This document shows, in pieces, positions 50,360-59,612 of a DNA stretch of 64,000 nt (within the stretch, counting starts at the first letter, position 1; every line of letters begins with the position of its first letter). The notes under the pieces were generated by a model. That model worked only from the letters and a program-made list of their open reading frames with translations. It was not told where the DNA came from and ran no database searches. The position numbers were made by a program, and so were the translations under genes. The stretch is from NCBI RefSeq assembly GCF_001423295.1, contig NZ_LMNG01000031.1, positions 309,863 through 373,862 of the forward strand, in the 5' to 3' direction. The stretch is from Methylobacterium sp. Leaf112. Lineage in GTDB: Bacteria > Pseudomonadota > Alphaproteobacteria > Rhizobiales > Beijerinckiaceae.

Positions 50360-51025
50360 TCAATAGTTGACGCGAAGCGATTCGTTGCCGATCATTTTCA
50401 TAAATTTATTAATCATTGGCGCGCGCTCGAAAACAAGAATGCTGTCGTAGGCAGTCATTGCGATTGTTTGTCGCGTAAAGGCACTTGGGGCCACGGTACC
50501 GTCCTTGACGTGATCCGCATTGAGATCGTCGATAAGCCCTTTGAAACGTTCGACCATGGACCGCGGATCGTTACGACCGCCGCCGTAATCCGGCCAGTAT
50601 GCGGTATGCATATCCTCGATCATGTAGATACCATTGGCGGCGATACGCTCGTAGAGAAACTCGAACGTCGCCGTGACATGCGCCATGTGATGGCTGCCAT
50701 CATCGAGTACGGCATCGAAAACACCGAACTCATCGATCAACGATTGCAGGAAAGCGGGGTCGGACTGATCACCGATCCTTACGGCGACTTGCTCGTCACC
50801 GTACTGTCGACAAACATCATTGATGTCGATGGTGACGATACGTGCAAGCGGCCCGAGCCAACGTTTCCACATCTGCGACGAACCGCCATTCCCGGCGCCG
50901 ATCTCAAGAAATGTTACAGGCTGGCCGACATAGCGACCGAAATGGCGCTCATAGGCGAAGAAGTAGTGCCCCGATTTGTGGATTGGTCGACCGGTATTGG
51001 AGAGAAAGATTTCGTACAAGGACAT
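50360..51025 (-). CDS. Class I SAM methyltransferase, CmcI/rhamnosyl-methyltransferase-like
   Basis: A 221-residue protein from ATG 51025 (MSLYEIFLSNTGRPIHKS). The SAM site is VTFLEIGAGNGGSSQMW, followed by IVTIDINDVC, DAVLDDGSHHMAHV (metal- or substrate-binding acidic patch) and GIYMIEDMHTAYWPDYG. The family methylates sugars of surface lipids or acts like cephalosporin hydroxylase CmcI. An ATG at 51052 would add 9 residues; the frame further upstream has no resemblance. Pairs with GT61. Confidence 0.8.
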   Translation of the reverse strand: MSLYEIFLSNTGRPIHKSGHYFFAYERHFGRYVGQPVTFLEIGAGNGGSSQMWKRWLGPLARIVTIDINDVCRQYGDEQVAVRIGDQSDPAFLQSLIDEFGVFDAVLDDGSHHMAHVTATFEFLYERIAANGIYMIEDMHTAYWPDYGGGRNDPRSMVERFKGLIDDLNADHVKDGTVAPSAFTRQTIAMTAYDSILVFERAPMINKFMKMIGNESLRVNY

Positions 51026-51524
51026 GTGGCGTTCGGGCTCCGGCTGTATCATGGACTCGTACGCTCGTTCGGGCACTGCGCGAGCGGGTCGTCCGTCAGT
51101 AGTTTGTTTGTCGTCGAATCCCCGCCTCTTCTGTTGATGGGGAACGCGGTTTATCGAATTTATACCCGTTTGCTCGTGGCAGATCGGAGCAATTTCAGGG
51201 CCGGGCCGATTTCGTCCTCGGGCCTGGAACCGCAATGCCCTGCGGCGGGATTGCTCAAACACCGGGAGCTGATGGTACGAAGCGTGCCTTCGACGCCATG
51301 CGCCTCCCTTCCCCCTATCGCTTGTGAACCCAATTCCTATGGTCTCGCTCGGTACCCGGTGTTAGGCCAACGTGCTACAGGAATCGACGATAGAGCGAAC
51401 GAAGCCGATACCCTGATCCATGCGGTATGTGGGTGATTGGTCCGGCGTCACATGATAGGGATGGCAATGTAAGGACAGCAAACCGCCCTCAAGTCAGCTC
51501 TTAGACACGCCCGGAAAATATTGC
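51026..51524. other. Intergenic region between divergent glycan genes
   Basis: No gene is supported. It should contain promoters for the leftward methyltransferase-GT61 pair and the rightward giant glycosyltransferase. The final 40 bases before 51525 are AT-rich. Nothing else was seen. Confidence 0.35.
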
Positions 51525-54500
51525 ATGTTCGTTAGGCGGCTATTTCGCAAAAATTCTCGGGTCGGCAAAACCAATTCAAAAAGTTTCGATCATAAGTTTT
51601 ACCGTATATATTATTCGGATCTATCGAATGTTTCGACCCCTCGTGCGTTGCTAAAGCACTACACGGCGCATGGTCGTCGGGAGGGACGTTACCCGCATGC
51701 ATCCGCTCTCATGGACGCCTTGAGTTCTGAGCTTGGGCAACTACCTACTGATTTCCATGCTGAACGCTATCGTCAGCTCAATGGTGATCTTTCTCATATA
51801 CGAGAGGACTGGGCGCTCGCGGAACACTACCTGCGTTTTGGTCGCGGGGAGGGTCGGGCGTACGGCCTCCCAGACGACTTCGACGCGGCATTCTATCAGC
51901 GCTACTACCACGACCTATCCGAGATTCCGGATGGCGGCCTGATCGAGCATTTCTTACAGTTCGGTCACCTGGAGGGGCGAGCGCCGAACCCGCGCGTGCT
52001 CATCAGACGACTCGAAGAAGAATTCGGGCGGCTTCCGGGCGATTTCATTCCGAGCCATTACCGCCGGCTCTACGGAGACCTCTTCGATAAGGTCGCACCC
52101 TGGGAACTGCAGGAGCATTTTCTGCGCCATGGTCGGTCTGAGGGCCGCCCCTATCGCCGTCGGCGCAACGAGGCCGGCGAGCGGGATCTTGCCAATATCC
52201 GCGGGGCCGCCGCCGCAACCGGTGTTTTGCCCGAGCCCGTGCTTGACCATTTCATGCTCTACGAATTTTCCATCCTGAATGCGAGCTGGCTTCCCCATCG
52301 CCCGGCTTCACGCTTGGAGGGTATCCACTTGTTCCTGGAACAGGGGGTCGAACGATTGGCACCCATGTCCATGAAGGCCAAGTTCGATCCACAATTCTAC
52401 CGCTCGCAGTTTCCCGACAAGGCGTCCTTGAGTGATGTCGAACTCTATCGCGATTGGCTGAGTTTCGGGATCGTCGATGACGTTCCAGGCAGCGAAGGAA
52501 GCGCCCTGGCTCAACTGATCGGTGAGGACACGTTCCCCGACTGCTTCGATGACGTAGCCTATGATGCCAGCCAAGCTTTCAGCGAGAAGCCTTTTCCCGC
52601 GGGTCGGTTCGCTGCCCTCGCACATTTCGTCGCCGGCGGCTTTGTCGAGCATCATCGAGTCGTGCGCGGGGCCGGTGCAGCTCGCCTGTTTGGACAGATC
52701 GCCAACTATCATCTCATCCGCAACGATCACGATAGGACCCTGACGGCCGCCGGGCACGGACTTGCCGCCGCTCCCTCGGACCCATTGCTCCTACACCAAC
52801 GCGCCGAAGCGCTGCGAGCACTTGGCCGCGATGGTGAAGCGACAGCCGACTATGCCGTAGCGGCCAATCTCCCTGGGGCGGGCTTGTGGACCCATATTCA
52901 CGCCGCTTTGGGGCTGGCTGCCAAGCCTGGTGCATCCGAGGAGGCACTCGACCGGATCGAACGATCGGCCAGAACCTTCCGTGGTGCACCAGAATGGCGG
53001 ATCGCTGCGCATCAGACCGTCGCGCTTGTCTTCGCCAGCATCAGCCGGGACGCAAAAGCCCTTTATGCGCTCGGCCGGCGACAGGAGGCCGACGATCGCC
53101 TTACCGCCTGTCTCGACCGGTTGACGGGGGTCATTGCAACCGTCGACCCCTTACCGGGGCGACTTCCGCCACTTCGCAACGGCCGGATCGTGGTCGTTGC
53201 CAATCGCGACCTCCCCCAGTGCGACCACTACCGCGTGGTGCAGAAATGTCGGCAGCTCGAGCATGGCGGATGGACCGTCGAACTTTTCAAGCAGGACGAG
53301 GCGGATCGATGCCGATCGAGCCTCGACTCTGCGTCTGCGGTGATCTTCTATCGAGTCGCAGCCTTCCCCGCGGTTTTGCATGCAATTCTTTACGCAAAGG
53401 CGCTTGGGCTACCGACGTTTTATGAAATCGACGATCTGCTGTTCGACCCGCGACATTATCCTGATCCGTTCGACAGTTTCGAGGGGCAGATCACCGAACA
53501 GGATTACATCGAACTACAGTATGGCGTACCGCTGTTCCGTTACGCCCTAGGCTTGTGCGACGCCGGATTTGCGTCGACACCTGCCCTGGCGGACGCCATG
53601 CGGCCGCATCTTCCTCAAGGATCCTGTCACGTTCTGCGCAATGGGCTCGACCAGCGCAACGAACCCTTCCTCGCACATCGGGCGGCCCCCTTCTCCGAGG
53701 GCTCCGTGACGCTCTTCTACGGATCGGGGACGAAAGCCCATAACCGGGATTTCACCGTCCTCCTTGCCCCCGCCCTGTTGGAAATTTTAGCCCGCCATCA
53801 GCATGTGCGGCTCGTGATCGCCGGCTACCTCCACCTCGACGCACGGTTTGACGCGTTTGCGGGCCAAGTTCGACAACTCGGCTTTTGTGGGGACGTGGCG
53901 TCCTATTGGGACGTCCTTTCCGCCACCGATATCAATCTTGCGGTGCTCATGCGCAGCCCCATGGCGGACGCCAAGAGCGAGATCAAATGGTTGGAGGCCG
54001 CCATGTGCGGGGTTCCGTCGATCGTTTCCGGGACGCGCACCTACCGGGAATTGCTCAGCGATGGGGTCGACGCGGTGCTCGCCGATACGTCCGAAGATTG
54101 GCTTCAGGCCCTCGACCGGTTGATCGTCGATCATACTCTGCGGCGGGCAATCGGAGAGCGGGCTCGTCTGAAAGCGTTGCGCGAGTACGGATTGGATCAG
54201 GCCGTCGCGGTTCTTACCCATGCACTGCCGCCGCCGCGGCCTGAGTCCCCCAATCTTATGGGAACCGCTCAGCCTCGCCCGAGAACCTACCGGCCGGTCG
54301 CTGGGCGAAAGCCGCGTGTTCTCATTCTGAATGTCTATTTTCCCCCGCAACTCGTGGGTGGGGCGACGCGCGTCGTTCGGGACAACCTGGATCACTTTCT
54401 CGATCATGCCGCTGACCGTTTCGAATTCGCGGTCGCGGCGGCTGACGATGGCGCTCACCCGGCCTACAGCACGCGCATCGACCATTACCGTGGCGCACCG

Positions 54501-55544
54501 GTGTACCGGATCGCGCCACTTCAGAGTGAGCATGGTGGTTGGCAACCGTTCGACACGCGCATGCGCGAGCCCTTCGACGAACTCTTGGATCGCTTCGATC
54601 CCGATCTCGTCCACGTTCACTGCGTGCAGCACCTCACCGGTACCGTGGTGGAAGCCGTTCGGGCGCGTGGCATTCCCTATGTTGTCACGCTCCACGACGC
54701 GTGGTGGATCTCGGATTTTCAGTTTCTCGTCGATGCGGATGGACGCGTTCATGCGCCCTCGGCAGATCCGTTGATGGACGCCACGAACGGCTCCCTCGAC
54801 CCGATCGCTTCTTTGAGTCGGCGCAGGAAGCTCGGAGACCTGCTCGATGCTGCACACGCTCTCATCGCCGTCTCGGAGAGTTTCGCCGGTCTTTATCGTG
54901 CGGCCGGACATCCCCGAACGGTCGCTGTGTCGAACGGGGTCCCGGTGATGGCTTTTGTACCGCGGCGTCCGGGTCCGGCGGGACGCGTGCGCCTCGGACA
55001 GATTGGTGGTCGGACAACGCACAAGGGCGCAACCTTGATCGAATCCGTCCTGCGGACCGGAGCCTTTCCAAACCTTGATCTCACGCTTGTCGATCACGCG
55101 CGAGCGCCTGGGGAAACGTCCACGGAGATCTGGGGGAGCACACCGGTTCGTCTCATCGGGCGACAGCCGCAGGACTCCATCGCCGAGCTCTACGCCGAGC
55201 TCGACGTCTTACTCGCGCCTTCCTTGTGGCCGGAAAGCTATGGCCTTGTGACCCGAGAAGCGCGTGCTGCCGGACTTTGGGTCGTTGCGAGCGATAGGGG
55301 TGCCATTGGAGCGGATCTGACCGACAAGGTCGACGGGTTCCGTATCGATGTCGAATCGCCTGACTCCCTGCGTGACGTCCTAGTCTGCATCAACAACGAT
55401 CCCGTGCGCTTCAGCCAAAGCCCGTCGGCCGTTCGCAGTTCGGAACGGACCACGGCGGATCAAGGAAACGACTTGCTGAAGCTATACGAACGCATCGTCG
55501 TTTCGGAGGTAGGCGCTCAAATTATTACAACGCCTAAAAACTAA
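51525..55544 (+). CDS. Giant two-domain glycosyltransferase with N-terminal repeats
   Basis: A 1339-residue protein. Residues about 20-215 hold four degenerate units of the form FDxxFYRxxYxDLS...LxxHYxxHGRxEGRxP, with a fifth, weaker one near 285-330. A helical TPR-like region (about 395-545) has HLIRNDHDRTLTAAGHGLAAAPSDP. Glycosyltransferase 1 spans about 555-900 (IVVVANRDLPQCDHYR...MADAKSEIKWLEAAMCGVPSI). Glycosyltransferase 2, GT4 type, spans about 930-1330 (VLILNVYFPPQLVGGATRV...LAPSLWPESYGLVTREARAAG). Probably adds two sugars in sequence to a surface glycan. The first 80 codons are noticeably AT-rich. Confidence 0.88.
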   Translation: MFVRRLFRKNSRVGKTNSKSFDHKFYRIYYSDLSNVSTPRALLKHYTAHGRREGRYPHASALMDALSSELGQLPTDFHAERYRQLNGDLSHIREDWALAEHYLRFGRGEGRAYGLPDDFDAAFYQRYYHDLSEIPDGGLIEHFLQFGHLEGRAPNPRVLIRRLEEEFGRLPGDFIPSHYRRLYGDLFDKVAPWELQEHFLRHGRSEGRPYRRRRNEAGERDLANIRGAAAATGVLPEPVLDHFMLYEFSILNASWLPHRPASRLEGIHLFLEQGVERLAPMSMKAKFDPQFYRSQFPDKASLSDVELYRDWLSFGIVDDVPGSEGSALAQLIGEDTFPDCFDDVAYDASQAFSEKPFPAGRFAALAHFVAGGFVEHHRVVRGAGAARLFGQIANYHLIRNDHDRTLTAAGHGLAAAPSDPLLLHQRAEALRALGRDGEATADYAVAANLPGAGLWTHIHAALGLAAKPGASEEALDRIERSARTFRGAPEWRIAAHQTVALVFASISRDAKALYALGRRQEADDRLTACLDRLTGVIATVDPLPGRLPPLRNGRIVVVANRDLPQCDHYRVVQKCRQLEHGGWTVELFKQDEADRCRSSLDSASAVIFYRVAAFPAVLHAILYAKALGLPTFYEIDDLLFDPRHYPDPFDSFEGQITEQDYIELQYGVPLFRYALGLCDAGFASTPALADAMRPHLPQGSCHVLRNGLDQRNEPFLAHRAAPFSEGSVTLFYGSGTKAHNRDFTVLLAPALLEILARHQHVRLVIAGYLHLDARFDAFAGQVRQLGFCGDVASYWDVLSATDINLAVLMRSPMADAKSEIKWLEAAMCGVPSIVSGTRTYRELLSDGVDAVLADTSEDWLQALDRLIVDHTLRRAIGERARLKALREYGLDQAVAVLTHALPPPRPESPNLMGTAQPRPRTYRPVAGRKPRVLILNVYFPPQLVGGATRVVRDNLDHFLDHAADRFEFAVAAADDGAHPAYSTRIDHYRGAPVYRIAPLQSEHGGWQPFDTRMREPFDELLDRFDPDLVHVHCVQHLTGTVVEAVRARGIPYVVTLHDAWWISDFQFLVDADGRVHAPSADPLMDATNGSLDPIASLSRRRKLGDLLDAAHALIAVSESFAGLYRAAGHPRTVAVSNGVPVMAFVPRRPGPAGRVRLGQIGGRTTHKGATLIESVLRTGAFPNLDLTLVDHARAPGETSTEIWGSTPVRLIGRQPQDSIAELYAELDVLLAPSLWPESYGLVTREARAAGLWVVASDRGAIGADLTDKVDGFRIDVESPDSLRDVLVCINNDPVRFSQSPSAVRSSERTTADQGNDLLKLYERIVVSEVGAQIITTPKN

Positions 55545-55779
55545 ACATGATTCAAAACTAGGGCATCTAACGATAGAATTAAATAGTATTCAATACTGTA
55601 GATTAACTATAGTGATCGATTTTATAGAAGTTCAACGAATTATTCTCCACTGCCCCACATACACAAAACCTCAGGTTTTATATGCTCATCTACATGTGCC
55701 TGATAAACTTAGGGCGCTAAACATGGCGCTTGTCCAATCCCCCTCATAGGCAACATTTTGGGCGTGCTAAAAGAACGCA

Positions 55780-56940
55780 TCAGTTGCGTTGCCACCACCG
55801 CCGCGGGGGGGCGTCCTTGGATTTGGCTTGCTGAATCGCCGATTCCAATCGACCAATCTGATCGTTTTTGGCCTGTAACGCCGCTCGCAATTCGGCGACC
55901 TCAGCGCCCTCAATGAGCAGGGCTGCGATCCGGGCGTCTGCTTCGGCCCACTTCGCGTTTGCGCTGCGAGCCAAGTCTTGTGCCGCATCGCGCTCCGCCT
56001 GGAGGCCAGGGATCAACATATTTCGGCCCTGGGCGTCCTCGAACCCTTTATTCGTTGCGTGCAAAGCCGGTACGAACGCGGCGCAGGCTGTTGCAAAGGC
56101 TGCATGGGTCTGATCCAGAACCACGGAGACCGGCTGCTGCCCAGCTCGTTCGTGCGCTGGTGTCAGCTCCCGCACGTAGGATGTCACGGCGTCCTGAAGC
56201 CATGGGTGGAGATGGTCGATGCTCCCGCACCCGGCCCGGCTCCGCCTGAGATCAGGATCGATGAACCTATCAAGCGCGGCGAGGTCTGCTTCCGACAAAC
56301 GGGGGAGGGGCAATTGCAGGGTGTCGACCACCCGTCGCATCACCGACCGGCCGTCCGCCAGAAGATCCTCGTAACGGAGGAAAACCCGGCGCATCCCACG
56401 GCTCTCACGCTCCGCCTCGAGGACGTAGCGCAGCCATGTCATCAGGGTGTTGGGCAAGGGAAAACCATCCCGGGCGTGCAGCGAACGCGCCACCTCGTCG
56501 GGGTGGCGGAACGGTAGGACAGCCACGGCGTCGAGGTCGAGGATCGCCGCAACGCGCCGCCATAGGGGCATCAGCTTGCAGGTGCGCGGATCCTTGACGA
56601 CGAAAACCGGGGCGTCCCCGAATTCCGCTCGCACAATGTCGACAAGTTCATCGATGAATTCCTGCGCGGCCGGGGAATCGTACCAAGCGTCGGGAAACCT
56701 GTCCCAATCCCACCAATGCATGCCAGCCGATGCCAGCACCCGGTCGTGCAGGGCGACGATTTCCTTCGGTTCGAAATGCCCCTTTGGATTGTCGTCTGAG
56801 AGACCAAGCCCTTTGGCCGGCATAGTCGCTCCGAGCACGCCGAGCGCTCCCGCCACGGTGGACGTCCCGCTGCGATGCATCCCGATCACGAGGACGAGGG
56901 TCCGCCGCGGGCGCTCAGATCCGGATCCCGTCACGCTCAT
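55780..56940 (-). CDS. Sulfotransferase-like protein with C-terminal coiled coil
   Basis: A 386-residue protein. The PAPS-binding P-loop is VIGMHRSGTSTVAGAL (Gly20-Ser27), with PFRHPDEVARSLHARDG as the 3'-phosphate-binding region. Residues about 310-375 are a predicted coiled coil (AKWAEADARIAALLIEGAEVAELRAAL in part), then a basic tail. It would sulfate a surface glycan or a protein in the cytoplasm. It reads leftward, toward an AT-rich gap (55545-55779) that shows no gene. Confidence 0.82.
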   Translation of the reverse strand: MSVTGSGSERPRRTLVLVIGMHRSGTSTVAGALGVLGATMPAKGLGLSDDNPKGHFEPKEIVALHDRVLASAGMHWWDWDRFPDAWYDSPAAQEFIDELVDIVRAEFGDAPVFVVKDPRTCKLMPLWRRVAAILDLDAVAVLPFRHPDEVARSLHARDGFPLPNTLMTWLRYVLEAERESRGMRRVFLRYEDLLADGRSVMRRVVDTLQLPLPRLSEADLAALDRFIDPDLRRSRAGCGSIDHLHPWLQDAVTSYVRELTPAHERAGQQPVSVVLDQTHAAFATACAAFVPALHATNKGFEDAQGRNMLIPGLQAERDAAQDLARSANAKWAEADARIAALLIEGAEVAELRAALQAKNDQIGRLESAIQQAKSKDAPPRRWWQRN

Positions 56941-57132
56941 TCCACACTCACCTCACCATCCCGGGTTGGGATCCTGTTCACCGATACCAGTGCTCTTGAA
57001 CGATCCCAAGCGCCTGCCCGAACTGAGCCAAGGCTCAGACGGTGGCAGGCCAAACGCCACTGCACCGCTCCGGGTTTCCCGGAGGCCATTTGGTTTGGGT
57101 CAGGCGGCCAAGGCTTGTGCCTCGGCCTTGGT

Positions 57133-57761
<629 letters not shown>

Positions 57762-57894
57762 AATCCTTCGATCGGGGTTCCAGGAAGGGTCGTCGCCCGC
57801 CGGGTGTCGGGCCAGATCAGCCTCCGGCCCAGGGCGCCACCCCGGGCCAATCACAGGGGCCTACCCTCCGCATCCCGGATCGTATCGAAGCCGG

Positions 57895-59064
57895 TCATGC
57901 GAGCGGCCGGCCCGCCAACCAGCGCACGATCCTGCGGAGCCACGCGACCTGCGTGGCGCGGGCTCGCAATCTGTCGCGCGCTGTCATCAGGACCGTTGCG
58001 AAGCGACCACGGGCGGTAATGGCCTCGTCGTAGCGGACCAGCGGCATCAGGGCGTTGGCCCAATCGTCCTTGTAGGCCTCTTCGCCGACGGTAAAGTCGA
58101 AAACCCGCAGGCCTTCGTCGAAGGCCTGGCGCAGCAGAGTCTCGGTCATGAGGCGTCCGGTACTGAAACGGCGCCAGCCGTCCGCCTCCCATCCGATCAG
58201 GAGGAGGTAGAAGCGGCTGCGATAGACGAGGCCGAGATGCGCTGCCACGGCCGTGCCCGAGACGTTGAGCGAACTCCCGTGGATTCGCCCCTCCGGAAGG
58301 TCGATCCGGGCCATGGCGTCGTAGAAATCGGAGAAGGCCGGGACGGCGAACCAATCCTTGGAGTGGGTCTCACGCCATCGCCGCGACTTCATCCGCTTCA
58401 GCGAGACGATAAGCGCCCGCATGCCGGCGTCATCGTCGGCGACGACGAAGGCAATGGGCCCCACTTCGGCGAGTCGGCGGCGACAGCGCTGCGTGTCGGC
58501 CCAGAATCTCGGGCGCAGGGTCCCTGTCAGCGCTTCGTATCTGTCCGGGAACGTCACGCTTCGCGCTTGCCCGGCAGCGTTGACGCCCGGCAAAAGGGCG
58601 AGGGGATTGGGCACCCGCTCCCCGACCGCTCCCTCGGGCGGGTCCAGGGTCACGGGCATCCGTGTCAGGCAAACGACGTCGTGGGACGGCAGGGCGGCAG
58701 TGATCCGGCGCCACAGAGCTTGCACGGCCGTGGCGTCGAGGCTGCGGGCGAAGTCGGGATCGATAGCGGGCGCGTTGTAGTCGGTGACGATCCCACCGAG
58801 AAATTCCAACGTGCGCAAGCCGTTCCGCCGAGTGATGCCGAGGGGCAGGACCATTTGGATGCGCACACCCGCCATCACGACGATGGCGGGTTCTATGTGA
58901 GCCTGCGCGCCGAAGGTATCGGCCCAGGCCTGGAGCCAAGCGTGACGCGCGAAGGCGTAGCCCGCCAGGCCGGGCGTCTCGAGATCCGGGGCAGCGGCGC
59001 GCACCGACGGATAGATGCGGAGGGTCAACTCGTCCATCAGCGATGCCCCTTCGGCATTGTCCAT
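57895..59064 (-). CDS. FemAB/BioF2-like GNAT acetyltransferase
   Basis: A 389-residue protein of the acetyltransferase group PF13480 found in exopolysaccharide loci. Seen pieces are GYAFARHAWLQAWADTFG, LGGIVTDYNAPAIDPDFA, the central LTGTLRPRFWADTQRCRRRL, AHLGLVYRSRFYLLLIGW, and ...LRVFDFTVGEEAYKDDW. It probably acylates a sugar amine or hydroxyl. ATG 59064 overlaps the stop of the upstream glycosyltransferase remnant (TGATG), showing that the two were translationally coupled. An in-frame TTG lies just before it. Confidence 0.82.
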   Translation of the reverse strand: MDNAEGASLMDELTLRIYPSVRAAAPDLETPGLAGYAFARHAWLQAWADTFGAQAHIEPAIVVMAGVRIQMVLPLGITRRNGLRTLEFLGGIVTDYNAPAIDPDFARSLDATAVQALWRRITAALPSHDVVCLTRMPVTLDPPEGAVGERVPNPLALLPGVNAAGQARSVTFPDRYEALTGTLRPRFWADTQRCRRRLAEVGPIAFVVADDDAGMRALIVSLKRMKSRRWRETHSKDWFAVPAFSDFYDAMARIDLPEGRIHGSSLNVSGTAVAAHLGLVYRSRFYLLLIGWEADGWRRFSTGRLMTETLLRQAFDEGLRVFDFTVGEEAYKDDWANALMPLVRYDEAITARGRFATVLMTARDRLRARATQVAWLRRIVRWLAGRPLA

Positions 59065-59420
59065 CAAAGCAGCTTGCCGGCGACCTGCGCGACCTTGAGC
59101 CGGCGCGCGCCCGTATCGGGAGCGTTGCGCAGGCGCGCGACCGTCCAGAGGGCGGCGACCAGCCTGAGTTGCACCAGACCATGCGGCGACCGGGGCGGTC
59201 GCGGCGCACGTACAGGTCGTAATCCTCGCCCCCCGAGCGACTGAGGCGCGGATCGAACGGGTCGGCCTCGGGGAGACAGGTATTGCGCCGCAGAAGCGAG
59301 TTGCCGGTGCCGATCCAGCGGTCGCTCGCCTGCGCGTCGTAGCCGATACCCAAGGCGGTGCCGCTGGGCTGAGGGGGCCGGCGTTCGTAGGTGCGGCCGC
59401 CAGCCGTCAGGCGGCGGACT
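59064..59420 (-). pseudogene. C-terminal remnant of a GT2-type glycosyltransferase, frameshifted
   Basis: In one frame the DNA encodes RTYERRPPQPSGTALGIG, DRWIGTGNSLLRRNTCLPEA, DPFDPRLSRSGGEDYDLYVR and GRRMVWCNSG, which fits the acceptor-side part of a family 2 glycosyltransferase (GED motif). The expected ending (ARLRNAPDTGARRLKVAQVAG then stop) is only found in a neighbouring frame, so a frameshift lies near 59160. The nucleotide-sugar-binding N-terminal half is missing. The start above 59420 is not recognisable. Confidence 0.65.
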
Positions 59421-59612
59421 TTTGCTCCCCCCAATGCCGATATCCATCGACGATCACTGATGCTCCGCCTCGCGAAAAGGCGTCCTGCTGATCGACGGTT
59501 TTGCCGTAACAGCAGGAACGCTGGCGGCGATGGATTCATCGGATGGGCCTGACCGACAGACGCCCGACCGCAGACTGATCGCAACGCCGCACGCGATCGT
59601 GGGCCCGCATGT

